64,000 bases of DNA from Salirhabdus salicampi (GTDB lineage: Bacteria; Bacillota; Bacilli; Bacillales; Alkalibacillaceae). Location: positions 1,078,010 through 1,142,009 of the forward strand of contig NZ_JANBWE010000001.1 of NCBI RefSeq assembly GCF_024259515.1, in the 5' to 3' direction. Positions within the stretch are counted from its first letter, which is position 1. Every line of letters starts with the position of its first letter. The translations under genes and the position numbers were made by a program. Positions 1 through 9,065 of the stretch are shown piece by piece. Under the pieces are notes generated by a model that saw only the letters and a program-made list of their open reading frames with translations, was not told the origin of the DNA and did not search any database.

Positions 1-14
1 AAGAGGGTGGATAG

Positions 15-1181
15 ATGCGATTATTTTGGATAATCATAATATGTCAGACCTTATTTTCAATTGCTTTAAGAGGTTCAAGACCTATCGTTTCATTGTATGC
101 AGACGTTATTGGTGCTTCTACCCTATTTATAGGATTACTAATTGCTTCATTTGCTTTTTTACCAATGCTCGTTGCTATACAAGCTGGAAAGTGGCTGGAT
201 TATTATGGTGCGAAGAAGATGACGATAATTGGCGGTACAGGCATGTTAATCTCGCTTGCTTTACCAGTATGGATTCCTACATTACCAGTTTTATTTATTA
301 ATCAATTATTAATTGGAATATCCCATGTTTGTGTTCTGATATCACTACAGAAAACCATAGGGAATTTAGATGGAAATAGAGATAAACTCATTGCATCTTT
401 TAGTATAGCAGGGGCACTTGGTGAATTTTTAGGCCCACTTTCTACAGGTTTCTTATATGAAAATGCCGGATTTCAATGGACATTTTTCATAATGGCTTTA
501 ACAGTTATTGCAGGGGTAATCTGTATTTTTTTTGCTACTATAACTGACCAAGCGAAAATTGTGGAAAAAGAAAGTCATATTAACAATGGCACATGGCGTT
601 TGCTCAAAGAAGCTAACTTAAGAAACGCTTTAATTATTAGTGGTTTAGTTTTATATTCAAAAGATTTATTTATCGGTTATTTCCCGGTTTACGGGAATAG
701 CATTGGGCTTAGTCCATCAGAAATAGGGATAGTGATTTCAATGCTATCGGCAATCGCCGTAGTTATTAGATTTCTCCAGTTTATTCTCGTTCAGCATTTT
801 GGAAGATCTATGCTGATGATGGTTACATTAATTATTAGTGGAATAGCCTTTTTATTTATTCCTTTAACCGAAAACTTTATTATTTTAATGCTTCTATCTT
901 GTCTGCTTGGTGTAGGACTAGGATTAGGGCAACCACTAAGTATTGTCTATACTCTAAATGTTAGCGACCCGAAAAGGCATGGCGAGGTTTTAGGATTAAG
1001 ATTAACCTTTAATCGTGGCTCGCAATTTATAGCGCCTTTTATTTTTGGTATCATTGGGCAAGTAGGCGGAATGATTGCTGCCTTTGGAGTTAGCGGAATC
1101 TTCCTTTTAATCGGTTCTTATTTCACCCGTATGAAAGATGATGATAGTTCATCTAGTGATAGTAGGGAAGGAAAAAAATAA
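15..1181 (+). CDS. MFS transporter, 388 aa
   Basis: Major facilitator superfamily permease. The protein is almost entirely hydrophobic, with about 12 predicted membrane segments and a charged loop near residues 180-200 (CIFFATITDQAKIVEKE). An MFS loop 2-3 region is visible as GKWLDYYGAKK around residues 58-68. The family moves small solutes or drugs by proton antiport at the cytoplasmic membrane; the substrate cannot be read from sequence. The ATG is preceded by AGAGGGTGG with good spacing. The tail is hydrophilic and Ser/Asp-rich (DDDSSSSDSREGKK). The gene sits at the window edge, so an upstream partner may be missed. Confidence 0.85.
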   Translation: MRLFWIIIICQTLFSIALRGSRPIVSLYADVIGASTLFIGLLIASFAFLPMLVAIQAGKWLDYYGAKKMTIIGGTGMLISLALPVWIPTLPVLFINQLLIGISHVCVLISLQKTIGNLDGNRDKLIASFSIAGALGEFLGPLSTGFLYENAGFQWTFFIMALTVIAGVICIFFATITDQAKIVEKESHINNGTWRLLKEANLRNALIISGLVLYSKDLFIGYFPVYGNSIGLSPSEIGIVISMLSAIAVVIRFLQFILVQHFGRSMLMMVTLIISGIAFLFIPLTENFIILMLLSCLLGVGLGLGQPLSIVYTLNVSDPKRHGEVLGLRLTFNRGSQFIAPFIFGIIGQVGGMIAAFGVSGIFLLIGSYFTRMKDDDSSSSDSREGKK

Positions 1182-1607
1182 AATGTTGGCCTTTACTTAT
1201 CGCTACTAGATTTAAACGAGCATTTCCTTGATACATAGGTCTATTATTTGGAAGTGTATAGTTTACAAGGTTATACAAAAAATAATGAAAATGAATGGAA
1301 AAGAATTATGTGTTTAAGGGTTATAGTTGTAGCTTGTGTTTAATTGATAAGATAAAAGATCTTAAGAATAAATAATCATAAACTGGAGTTGTCGTACGCG
1401 GCAGCTCCAGTTTATGTTGAAAATTTGATTTTTACACTACGAAAATCAATGATGTTCAAACAAATCAAATGGATTAAATTTACTTTTTAAATAAATTTTT
1501 CAATTTTTGGTGTACTAACTTTATTAGGGAAACAATAACCTTTTTAAAAAGGGGTTAATGGCGAAAACGTCTTATTAAAATCCCAAACATATTAAGGAGG
1601 TAAATTG
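1182..1607. other. intergenic region, no gene seen
   Basis: AT-rich spacer between the MFS gene and the LVIVD protein. It contains one terminator-like hairpin (1379-1415) and an AGGAGGT ribosome binding site at about 1594-1600 serving the next gene. No coding remnant was recognised. Confidence 0.6.
1379..1415 (+). terminator. terminator-like hairpin
   Basis: Inverted repeat AAACTGGAG (1380-1388) with CTCCAGTTT (1405-1413) around a GC-containing loop. Only a weak T-rich tail follows. It is probably the end of the MFS transcript or a bidirectional terminator. Confidence 0.6.
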
Positions 1608-2984
1608 ATGAGCAAAATCTTTAAAAAAACCTTTTGTCTTTCACTTGCTATTTTATTATTGTTAAGTGCACCAATTACCTATGCTTGTGATGTCTCAGGA
1701 AAAGATGATATTGACAGCAACATGGATCTACCGAAACTTGTAGAAGGAGATGATTCTGACTTCGAAAGTGTTCCTTTAATTGAAGGAAGTAAAAATGTTT
1801 CAAAGCTTAAAGAAAGTGCTGATGTAGCCCTAAAAGAGATAGACAATGTACCAGTTACGGCAGCTGATGTATATGCACATAAAGGTTATGCCTATTTAGG
1901 AACCCATTATTTATGGTCAGATTCTAATGAAGGTGTACGAGTCTTTGACTTAAGTGACCCAGAAAATCCCGAAGAAATCTCTGTTTTTGCAAATGATATG
2001 CCTGGAACATGGACAGAAAAAGTTATCGTTAAAAGTGTAAATACACCTCATTTTAAAGGTGACTTAGCAGCCGTAAGTGTCCAGCGGTTTAATAACGAGG
2101 CAGAGCGGGTAGGGACTATATTATACGATGTCACGGATCCACTAAATCCAGAAAAACTAGGATTCTGGGAATTACCATACGGTAAACGTGGAAACGGGAC
2201 ACATGAATTATATTTAACTACCCAAGGTAATCAAGTTCTTCTATTAACTGCAAATTCAGGGGCTTATAGAAGTACAGGAGGAGAAATACACGACTTTGTC
2301 ATTGTGGATGTAAGCGATCCAGCCAATCCAAAAGAGTTGTATCAGTTTAATCCAAGTGAAGCTGTGGATCATGAAAACTATAGATTTACAGATGAACATG
2401 GTGTAGAAAGGTATGCCACTGCTCATAGTGTCATTGCTGATACAACAGGGAATTATGCATATGTATCTTTTTGGGATCTCGGAACAGTAATATTGGACAT
2501 TAGTGATCCGGAGAATACTATTTACCTTGGAAGAACTAGTTATGAACCAAACGTACAAGGTGCTGCTCATTCATCTGCATTAGCCAAAGGAGGCACAATC
2601 CTAATAGAAACGAGGGAAGTTTTTAATCCTAATCGAGATGGGTATGAAGCTGGTTGGGGTTATACGAGAATTTATGATATTAAAGATAAATCCAACCCTG
2701 TATTATTAAGTTCGTTTAGAACAAGCAACTCTATTACCCAAGGACATGGATTCCCGGGCTGGACTGTTCATGATCCTAAAGTAAGAGGAAATACACTTTA
2801 CCTTTCACATTATTTTGATGGAGTTCGTGTCGTTGACATTACTGACCCAGCCAACCCTAATGAGATTGGCTCATATGTTAGACACAATGCAAATGTATGG
2901 GGTGTATTTGTCGATAGAAACTATGTTTTAGTATCGGATTTATGGAATGGTCTCCAAGTTCTCCAAAATAATGCGAAAGACTAA
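1608..2984 (+). CDS. secreted LVIVD-repeat beta-propeller protein, 458 aa
   Basis: Exported protein with an N-terminal signal peptide (KKTFCLSLAILLLLSAPITYA, then CD), followed by several repeats of the form VFDLSDPENPEEI, ILYDVTDPLNPEKL, IVDVSDPANPKEL, ILDISDPENTIYL, IYDIKDKSNPVLL and VVDITDPANPNEI. These are LVIVD-type propeller blades, typical of extracellular binding or choice-of-anchor proteins. I start at the ATG at 1608 rather than the TTG three bases earlier because AGGAGGT lies 7-8 bases upstream. The Cys after the signal sequence does not form a normal lipobox. The function is unknown. Confidence 0.85.
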   Translation: MSKIFKKTFCLSLAILLLLSAPITYACDVSGKDDIDSNMDLPKLVEGDDSDFESVPLIEGSKNVSKLKESADVALKEIDNVPVTAADVYAHKGYAYLGTHYLWSDSNEGVRVFDLSDPENPEEISVFANDMPGTWTEKVIVKSVNTPHFKGDLAAVSVQRFNNEAERVGTILYDVTDPLNPEKLGFWELPYGKRGNGTHELYLTTQGNQVLLLTANSGAYRSTGGEIHDFVIVDVSDPANPKELYQFNPSEAVDHENYRFTDEHGVERYATAHSVIADTTGNYAYVSFWDLGTVILDISDPENTIYLGRTSYEPNVQGAAHSSALAKGGTILIETREVFNPNRDGYEAGWGYTRIYDIKDKSNPVLLSSFRTSNSITQGHGFPGWTVHDPKVRGNTLYLSHYFDGVRVVDITDPANPNEIGSYVRHNANVWGVFVDRNYVLVSDLWNGLQVLQNNAKD

Positions 2985-3010
2985 AAATGATTTAACTTTT
3001 CAAAAAGGTA

Positions 3011-3040
3011 AGGGGGCGTTCCATACGCCCCTTTATTTTT
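3011..3040 (+). terminator. intrinsic terminator
   Basis: GGGGCG...CGCCCC stem with a short loop followed by TTTATTTTT, just downstream of the LVIVD gene. Confidence 0.85.
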
Positions 3041-3198
3041 ATTCTTTACGATACATCCTATCAACTACACATGAACAAAAATTAGGATAACATTCTGTGA
3101 GACTAGGAAACAAAGAAAAAGAAAGATCAGTATTCCTTCTTAATGAGAAAAATGCACTTATCCATATTAATGCCTAATTATTATACTTCAATCCCCGA

Positions 3199-3217
3199 AT
3201 CAATTATAATAATTGAA
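3199..3217. promoter_or_regulatory. palindrome, possible operator
   Basis: CAATTATAATAATTG (3201-3215) is a perfect 15-base palindrome with a central A. It lies immediately upstream of the Bcr/CflA transporter's ribosome binding site. Position and size suit a MarR- or TetR-type repressor site, but no regulator gene is adjacent, so this is inference. Confidence 0.35.
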
Positions 3218-3224
3218 TTAGGGG

Positions 3225-4490
3225 GTGTTTGTTATTCAACATGAGAATCGTAATAAAGTATTAAAAAACCCAACAGGAAAAGAACGATTAGGATTAGCCT
3301 TTTTACTCGGTATGCTTTGTATGTTAGGACCGTTTAATATAGATATGTACCTGCCGAGTTTTCCAGAAATTTCTCAAGATTTAAACGCTCAACAGTCTCT
3401 TGTTCAATTGAGTTTAACTGCTTGTTTGTTCGGGTTGGCTGTAGGGCAACTTATTGTCGGGCCGATAAGTGATGCAAAGGGACGGAAAAAACCGATATTA
3501 CTATTTATTAGTTTATTTTCATTGGCTTCCATACTTTGTGCACTTGCCCCGAATATTACGACATTAATTATCGGAAGGTTTTTACAAGGTTTCACCGCAT
3601 CAGCAGGGATTGTGTTATCACGGGCGGTCGTTCGTGATGTGTTCACAGGAAAAGAATTGACGAAGTTTTTTGCTTTATTAATGGTTATTAATGCAACTGC
3701 ACCGATGATAGCCCCAATTAGTGGAGGTGCGTTATTACTATTACCATTCGCATCATGGCATACGGTATTTGTCTTTTTAGGTATATTAGGTGTTGCTATC
3801 GTAATGATTGTTGCTTTTAAATTAAAAGAAACGTTACCAGAAGAAAATAGGCAGCCAAGCTCACTCGGAAATTCTCTTCATACGATGAGAAGCTTATTGA
3901 AAGATACTTCCTTCATCGGCTACGCAATGGTAGTCTGTTTCATTCAAGGTGGAAGCTTTGCCTATGTGGCAGGTACACCATTTGTATATCAGGATATTTA
4001 TCAAGTCTCACCACAAGTGTTTAGTATTTTATTTGGGATTAATGGCATAGCCATAATATCAGGAAGTTTTTTAGTCGGGCGTTTAAGTGATATCTTCGAA
4101 GAAAGAAGCTTACTACGTACAGGTGTCTTAATTTCAGTAAGTGCGAATGCAGTTTTACTGTCAATGGCAATTATCAAAGGACCGCTATTTATGATTGTGA
4201 TACCGATTTTTATCCATATGTTAACAATTGGTATTATTTTAACGAGTACGTTTACACTAGCAATGAAACATCAAAGCCATCGTGCAGGAAGTGCTAGTGC
4301 TTTATTAGGTATGTTCCCTTTAGTAATGGGAGCAATCGTAGCTCCAATTGTTGGAATTGATGAAACAACTGCTATTCCGATGGCTACTATTTTATTTAGT
4401 TGTTCATTTATAGGCTCCATCGCTTTCTTTACATTAACGAGAAATGAGAAGAGACATACAAAAGAACTTGAAGCAGTTCCCGGGAGTTAA
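3225..4490 (+). CDS. Bcr/CflA family multidrug efflux MFS transporter
   Basis: Drug:H+ antiporter of the MFS Bcr/CflA subfamily. The N-terminus carries the subfamily hallmark GPFNIDMYLPSFPEI (about residues 36-50), then MFS motif A as GPISDAKGRKKP (about 78-89) and 12 membrane segments. The family exports drugs such as bicyclomycin or chloramphenicol; the exact substrate is not predictable. The start is odd. The GTG at 3225 lies inside the apparent Shine-Dalgarno sequence (TTAGGGGGTG), whereas an in-frame ATT at 3234 sits at the normal distance. The real N-terminus may be ATT-initiated (418 aa). Confidence 0.85.
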   Translation: MFVIQHENRNKVLKNPTGKERLGLAFLLGMLCMLGPFNIDMYLPSFPEISQDLNAQQSLVQLSLTACLFGLAVGQLIVGPISDAKGRKKPILLFISLFSLASILCALAPNITTLIIGRFLQGFTASAGIVLSRAVVRDVFTGKELTKFFALLMVINATAPMIAPISGGALLLLPFASWHTVFVFLGILGVAIVMIVAFKLKETLPEENRQPSSLGNSLHTMRSLLKDTSFIGYAMVVCFIQGGSFAYVAGTPFVYQDIYQVSPQVFSILFGINGIAIISGSFLVGRLSDIFEERSLLRTGVLISVSANAVLLSMAIIKGPLFMIVIPIFIHMLTIGIILTSTFTLAMKHQSHRAGSASALLGMFPLVMGAIVAPIVGIDETTAIPMATILFSCSFIGSIAFFTLTRNEKRHTKELEAVPGS

Positions 4491-4946
4491 GAGAATCATT
4501 CCTTATGGCACACAATATGATTAGAATGAAGACTATGAATATATCAATAAAAGTGCGCTCAATATGACGGTAAGTAAAAGTAGACAAGGGGAGGATAGGT
4601 ACCCCTGTATGATTAGAAATATAACAATGGAAAGGACCAGCTCACTACAGTTGGTCCTTTTCCATAATATAAAACTTAATAAAAGGTTTCTATTCGTTAA
4701 AGGGCAAAGCACATATATGTTAAAACATTATTACATCGTGAGATATACGAAGGAAGATATCAAGTTGGACTGTTGATTGAACAACATAATGGAATCCTGT
4801 TTTATTTAATTACATACTCATTAAATCAACCACTGAAGGAATTATGTGGTTGACTAATGATTTTTCGAAAGCAGCAATTCAACTTATAGGTCCAGGTCAA
4901 TGCCTGCGACTAGTCTGGTGGTTTTATCGTTTCACCTTCTATTCCT
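4491..4946. other. intergenic region with one terminator
   Basis: Space between the convergent Bcr/CflA gene and the Rieske gene. An open frame at 4564-4776 runs straight through a hairpin and has no ribosome binding site or recognisable protein signature, so I do not call it. No other structure was recognised. Confidence 0.5.
4629..4663 (+). terminator. intrinsic terminator
   Basis: GGAAAGGACCAGCT ... TTGGTCCTTTTCC, a strong stem-loop. It is likely the 3' end of the upstream transporter transcript and may be bidirectional. Confidence 0.7.
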
Positions 4947-5306
4947 TTATTTATATACAATTACGTCTTCATTTTCTACTCGTACTTTAAAGCTGGCCAG
5001 ACGCTTATTAGGGTTGGCTAGCATTCTACCTTCGTCTTTTATATCAAATTCTCTTCCATGCCATGGACAACGAATAATTTCACCTTTTCGGCAGTAATGG
5101 TAGTCCCCTGGTGTACTATCTTCAGTTGTCGCTCCACATATCATGCCCTTATCAAGTGGAGCCCCTTGGTGGGTACATTGGTTAAGAAAAGCATAGAATT
5201 CACCATCTAAAGTTCGGCAAATTAAGACATCCTGTTTTCCAAAATGAGCCGCTTTCATTTCACCAGGCTCCAATTCTGTTGTTTTACATACAACTTGTTC
5301 TTTCAT
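4947..5306 (-). CDS. Rieske [2Fe-2S] ferredoxin-like protein, 119 aa
   Basis: Single Rieske domain protein. The cluster ligands are visible as C-x-H in CTHQGAPL (about residues 43-50) and C-x2-H in CPWHGREFD (about 80-88), the standard 2Cys/2His pattern. Free Rieske ferredoxins pass electrons to oxygenases or act with a dedicated enzyme. It lies 2 bp downstream of the amidohydrolase on the same strand, so the two are almost certainly one operon and probably one pathway. No oxygenase alpha subunit is in the window. AAAGGAGTTTTAAAG precedes the ATG. Confidence 0.9.
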   Translation of the reverse strand: MKEQVVCKTTELEPGEMKAAHFGKQDVLICRTLDGEFYAFLNQCTHQGAPLDKGMICGATTEDSTPGDYHYCRKGEIIRCPWHGREFDIKDEGRMLANPNKRLASFKVRVENEDVIVYK

Positions 5307-5308
5307 CT

Positions 5309-6379
5309 TTAAAACTCCTTTGAATTAGGTAGTTTTGGATAAAATGATTTTGCATTCTCTGCGAAAATTTTCTTTTTCAGCTCTAAATCCAAATTCGGTA
5401 ATGCACGAGTTGGTGAATCATAGTCCCAATGTGGGTAATCAGTAGAGAAGCATAGAATTTCATCGGTTCCCATTTGTTCAATAAGAGACATGAACTCTTG
5501 TTTTGTTAGTTCCTCTGCTGGTTGCGTTGTCACTCGAATTTGTTCTTTAAAAATATCACTGGGCTTTCGCTTCAACCAAGGAACTTCATGGCGCAAATCT
5601 CGGTATTGCTGGTCCATTTTCCACATAATATGAGGAACCCAAGTAAATCCACCTTCAATCATCATTAATCCGAGATTCGGAAATTTATCAAATACACCAT
5701 TAAAAATCATATTTGTAACTTGTTTCATATGAGCAGTAGAAATTAAGGTGTGCCACTCAATAAAATACCTTGGCCATTTTCCGTAATAAACAGGTGGTTC
5801 ATTATGGTGCATACCAATCATTAAATTATGTTTTTCTGCAGCTTCAAAAATAGGGTGATAAAATGGATCGCCCCACATGATGTCATCAATAGGCAGTAAA
5901 ACCTGGACCATCTTTGGATGGGATCCAACTCTATTAATCTCTTTGACTGCAGCGTCACGATCCTGTGCTGCGATATGCACAGATCCATATAAACGTTCAT
6001 CTCTTTCTAACCACTCTTCAATTTGCCAATTATTGTAGGCAGATGCTAATGCTGTTGCCATTTCATACCAACCGTGCATAGATGATGGTGAAGGGTCTAG
6101 AGCACTCGTTAATATGCCAAACTCATGACCGATATCATCTAACAATTGTTTTTGCATAAATGCTAAGTCTGTTCCAGCAGGTTTGCCATCCGGTATTTTC
6201 GCATCTGCTCGATCTACACCAGCGACAGTGGGCTGGGTATATGGCATATGTTTTTCTTGTACCCAATGACAATTTTGAATGTAATGTTTAAAAGGTTCAT
6301 CTAAGTACTTCAGTATATCCTTATATTGGACGCGTTCGTGTATATCTGTATCTACGATTCGAATGTGTTCTTTACCCAT
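5309..6379 (-). CDS. amidohydrolase (ACMSD-like metal-dependent hydrolase), 356 aa
   Basis: Amidohydrolase_2 family TIM-barrel enzyme related to ACMSD-type decarboxylases and hydrolases. The N-terminal metal motif is VDTDIHE (D-x-H, residues ~9-15). Later metal or active-site candidates are GMHHNEPP (~190-197) and CFSTDYPHWD (~316-325). Family members hydrolyse or decarboxylate ring-derived acids in the cytoplasm. Pairing with a Rieske ferredoxin suggests an aromatic or heterocyclic degradation step, but the substrate is unknown. The ATG has GGAGGTATGTGCG upstream. Confidence 0.85.
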   Translation of the reverse strand: MGKEHIRIVDTDIHERVQYKDILKYLDEPFKHYIQNCHWVQEKHMPYTQPTVAGVDRADAKIPDGKPAGTDLAFMQKQLLDDIGHEFGILTSALDPSPSSMHGWYEMATALASAYNNWQIEEWLERDERLYGSVHIAAQDRDAAVKEINRVGSHPKMVQVLLPIDDIMWGDPFYHPIFEAAEKHNLMIGMHHNEPPVYYGKWPRYFIEWHTLISTAHMKQVTNMIFNGVFDKFPNLGLMMIEGGFTWVPHIMWKMDQQYRDLRHEVPWLKRKPSDIFKEQIRVTTQPAEELTKQEFMSLIEQMGTDEILCFSTDYPHWDYDSPTRALPNLDLELKKKIFAENAKSFYPKLPNSKEF

Positions 6380-6480
6380 CGCACATACCTCCGTTCATTT
6401 AAAATTTATAATATTGTAAATTTTATCAACACATCAATTAAAATCCAAACCCACTGAGATGCGTTGAGTACCATTTAGCT

Positions 6481-6520
6481 AGCTCAGTGAACGTCAGTGA
6501 AGCTCAGGGAACGCCAGTGA
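6481..6520. repeat. 4 x 10-bp imperfect tandem repeat
   Basis: Four consecutive decamers AGCTCAGTGA, ACGTCAGTGA, AGCTCAGGGA, ACGCCAGTGA. They lie about 100 bp upstream of the amidohydrolase start on its promoter side. The 10-bp period places each unit on the same helix face, as in regulator arrays, but slippage expansion is equally possible. Confidence 0.7.
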
Positions 6521-6699
6521 CACTTTCTTAACTTTTATAAATCTATCGATTGTAAAGAAATAGGGAAATAGCGAAAATGCGAAAAAGGAAGAAGTTAGCT
6601 AAAGGATGGATTTTGGAATCTAAAAAGACATTTGGGATTTTATGTTAAAATAAATTTTGAAGGAGAATTACAATTTTTAAGTTATATAAAGTTTTTATA

Positions 6700-6737
6700 G
6701 AAGGTTGAAAACTGGTACGATTTTCATCTTCTTTTTA
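6700..6737 (+). terminator. terminator-like hairpin
   Basis: GAAGGTTGAAAA ... TTTTCATCTTC followed by TTTTT. No clear gene ends just upstream, so it may end a leader RNA or be a remnant. Confidence 0.55.
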
Positions 6738-6820
6738 GGAAACGCACGAAAGAAGATAAATGCTTTTTGTTAAAACAATTGTTCTATCGGGCAGGTTAAC
6801 GAATTTTCAGGAGGGAAAAT

Positions 6821-7144
6821 ATGTTGCAATTATGGGTCAATGAAGGTGAATTACGAAAAATGATAGTAGGTTTATGTATTGTAACTTTCATAGCAACTGT
6901 TGCTATAATTCTTATTGCTAAAGAAAAACATAATAAAACGCCATATATGTGGTTGATTGCACACTTCATTATCGGAGCTTTATCATTGGGTTGGGGATTG
7001 AATTCCCTTAACCCAGAACTCTATACTTCATGGCAACAGTCGATAGCACTACAAACTTTTACAGTTCAAATGTATTTTGTGGCTTTTGGTTGGATTATAA
7101 GTGTTGTTTGCTTAGTAGTGGGCGTAAGCCTTTTCCAAAAATAA
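6821..7144 (+). CDS. small membrane protein, 107 aa
   Basis: Unrecognised membrane protein with three predicted helices (about residues 13-33, 41-59 and 81-105) and a short basic loop KEKHNK. The ATG is preceded by CAGGAGGGAAAAT, a strong ribosome binding site. A copy of the dispersed GGGCAGGTTA repeat lies just upstream, as for the small genes at 40-48 kb. No function is assigned. Confidence 0.7.
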   Translation: MLQLWVNEGELRKMIVGLCIVTFIATVAIILIAKEKHNKTPYMWLIAHFIIGALSLGWGLNSLNPELYTSWQQSIALQTFTVQMYFVAFGWIISVVCLVVGVSLFQK

Positions 7145-7310
7145 GCTGGTTTATTAACGGGGGCGATTGCATGGATGAAGCAACCATTATGACGACCACG
7201 TTATTTACAGACTTCTATCTGAAGGATTTCGGCGTTATAGTCATTAGAAACTTTTCATCTATTTAATTGAAACGAATTGTCTCCTAAAACCTATCCATGG
7301 GAGGGATATA

Positions 7311-7832
7311 ATGAAAAAAGGAATTATTGGTGTTTTATTGTTTGTAATTATGGCGGTTTCATCTTTTGTTTATTTAGAGAATAATAAAAAGACTAATTCA
7401 TATTCAACACCAGAACAAGCCCTCAGTAATGTTAAAAATCCTAAATTTGATGTTTTGGAAATCATTGACACAAAATTTTACGATAATGTTGCTTATGTTT
7501 TCTTCTATTCAGAAGTAGATATACCTAAAAACTATTTAGCCACTGGAAAGATAAAAAAGAATAAATATGGTTGGCAGTTTGACGAAATAATTGGTGTCGG
7601 AAATATTGATAATGATAATACTGGACTGCTTTCAGGTAAGGGTGAATACATTATTGGATTGGCCTCAAAAGAAGTAGATAAAGTGATGTTTGGAACTCAT
7701 GAGGTTGACATTATACCTCTGGATAATCAAGGTATAAAAGCATGGTTATTTCACGGTTTAGAATCTAACAACTTGAATCAAGCCGATTTCGATATAAAGT
7801 ATCTTGATAAAGAAGGTAATGAATTACCTTAG
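7311..7832 (+). CDS. membrane-anchored hypothetical protein, 173 aa
   Basis: Unrecognised protein with an N-terminal membrane anchor or signal segment (residues ~3-22, GIIGVLLFVIMAVSSFVYLE) and a soluble extracytoplasmic domain. GGGAGGGATATA precedes the ATG. Its size, topology and lysine-rich composition resemble the next gene (7994-8557), so the two may be distant paralogues. The function is unknown. Confidence 0.7.
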   Translation: MKKGIIGVLLFVIMAVSSFVYLENNKKTNSYSTPEQALSNVKNPKFDVLEIIDTKFYDNVAYVFFYSEVDIPKNYLATGKIKKNKYGWQFDEIIGVGNIDNDNTGLLSGKGEYIIGLASKEVDKVMFGTHEVDIIPLDNQGIKAWLFHGLESNNLNQADFDIKYLDKEGNELP

Positions 7833-7993
7833 CAAACAGCAAGTATGAGGCAAATTCTGAAATAAAAATAAGCAATATTTAGTGGAAATGAAATTGGGGA
7901 TATATTTCTTAAATCCTTATAGATAAACGAAAAGGTATTCAATAACTAATTTAAAGCATGAAACTACAACTTTGTACGGGTGTGGAGGGAGTT

Positions 7994-8557
7994 ATGAGCA
8001 AGAGAACTGTAATTGGAACTTTGGTTATAATGGCATTCATAGGTTTGTATCTTGTATATCAAAATCACCAGCAGCTACCGACAGAAAACGATGTATTAAA
8101 ACAGTTAGGTAATTGGTCTAAACCTGTTAATATTTTGACAATTGAGAAGATTGATGGGGAATGGATCACTTTTTTTAGAGATAGTGAACAATTGTACGTT
8201 GGATTCTTAAAGCAAAACTGGCTAGGTCAATGGAATCTTAATGAAAGTCTTGATAAAGGAGGGGTAATTGGAGAAACCCCAATTCAACCTATTCCTGAAG
8301 AAAGAGCCGGCATAATATGGGGAGTTTCCGGTTTATCAAAAGGAGATGACCAACTTTTTCGTTTATATTATGGAATGATTTTAAATTCGGAAATAGACAA
8401 GATTACTTTATCAGTTGGCAATGAAATACCAAAAAATGTCCCTATGTTCAAATCTGAAGGAAAACGTTTTTTCCTTATAAAAAAAGAGAAAAAAGATACA
8501 GTTCCATATAAGTTGCGAGCATATTCAAAAGGAGAGGTTATTGCACATGAAAGTTAA
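7994..8557 (+). CDS. membrane-anchored hypothetical protein, 187 aa
   Basis: Unrecognised exported protein. A single N-terminal membrane segment (TVIGTLVIMAFIGLYLVYQ) is followed by a soluble domain with motifs such as EKIDGEWITFFRD and GVSGLSKGDDQLFRLYYGMI. The frame is open from 7958, but GGAGGGAGTT directly upstream of the ATG at 7994 makes that the start. The layout matches the preceding gene (anchor plus domain of about 150 residues). Confidence 0.7.
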   Translation: MSKRTVIGTLVIMAFIGLYLVYQNHQQLPTENDVLKQLGNWSKPVNILTIEKIDGEWITFFRDSEQLYVGFLKQNWLGQWNLNESLDKGGVIGETPIQPIPEERAGIIWGVSGLSKGDDQLFRLYYGMILNSEIDKITLSVGNEIPKNVPMFKSEGKRFFLIKKEKKDTVPYKLRAYSKGEVIAHES

Positions 8558-8742
8558 ATCCTAATATCATTTGGTTTTTTCATTTATTGCATCGTGGTTA
8601 AAGAAAGATAAAGCATATCGAGATGTGTTACTTACTATTGCCGTGGTTCACTCCTTTTTATCTCAAAGCTGATATTGATATACAAGAAAGGAGAAGTACA
8701 AAAAGAATAGCTTATTGAACATGGGAAGCTTTAATCATTTCC

Positions 8743-8811
8743 CAGGCAAGCGCAGTTTTTGACAAAAAGATACACACATTCTATTAAATAAGTAGAGGAT
8801 GCGCTTGCCTG
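8743..8811. repeat. inverted repeat with perfect 12-bp arms
   Basis: CAGGCAAGCGCA (8743-8754) and its exact complement TGCGCTTGCCTG (8800-8811) enclose 45 bp of AT-rich sequence. A near-copy of the left arm, CAGGTAAGCGCA, occurs at 24962-24973. This points to a small dispersed element rather than a simple terminator. Confidence 0.65.
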
Positions 8812-8955
8812 AAACATCACGGAACCAAAATCCCTATCGTGCTTTTTAAGGCTTTAAAAAGATACGACGATAATGCGTAACCAGTCATAAACAATAAAAG
8901 ATCCCGTAAAGCTAATGACGATTATTGATTAGTCCACATGTAGCGGATAAAAATA

Positions 8956-8992
8956 GGACTGCCCATCCAACTATAAAGGTGGCAGTCTTTTT
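8956..8992 (+). terminator. intrinsic terminator (possible leader attenuator)
   Basis: GACTGCC (8957-8963) pairs with GGCAGTC (8981-8987), followed by TTTTT. It is placed just upstream of rlmCD, so it may end an upstream RNA or attenuate rlmCD. Confidence 0.75.
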
Positions 8993-9065
8993 ACATGGTA
9001 CGTTTTACTGGCGTCTATGGGTAGTATATAATAGGGTGTCAAAGAAGGAAAGATGGGAAGTGCCT

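Larger units (their letters stand above)
6380..6820. other. intergenic region between divergent genes
   Basis: Holds a four-unit 10-bp tandem repeat (6481-6520), a terminator-like hairpin (6700-6737) and a copy of the dispersed GGGCAGGTTA repeat just upstream of the next gene (about 6782-6799). No coding remnant was recognised. Confidence 0.6.
8558..9065. other. intergenic region upstream of rlmCD
   Basis: Contains a long-armed inverted repeat (8743-8811) and a terminator (8956-8992) lying only ~75 bp before the rlmCD start. The frame of rlmCD is open back to 8925, but that stretch crosses the terminator and is not coding in my view. Confidence 0.6.

Noticed and set aside
4564..4776. 70-codon open frame after the Bcr/CflA gene
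   Set aside because: It runs through a terminator hairpin, has no ribosome binding site and its composition is not protein-like.
7030..7266. 78-codon frame overlapping the 107-aa membrane gene
   Set aside because: It is a shifted-frame shadow, with Cys/Trp-rich unlikely composition and no ribosome binding site.
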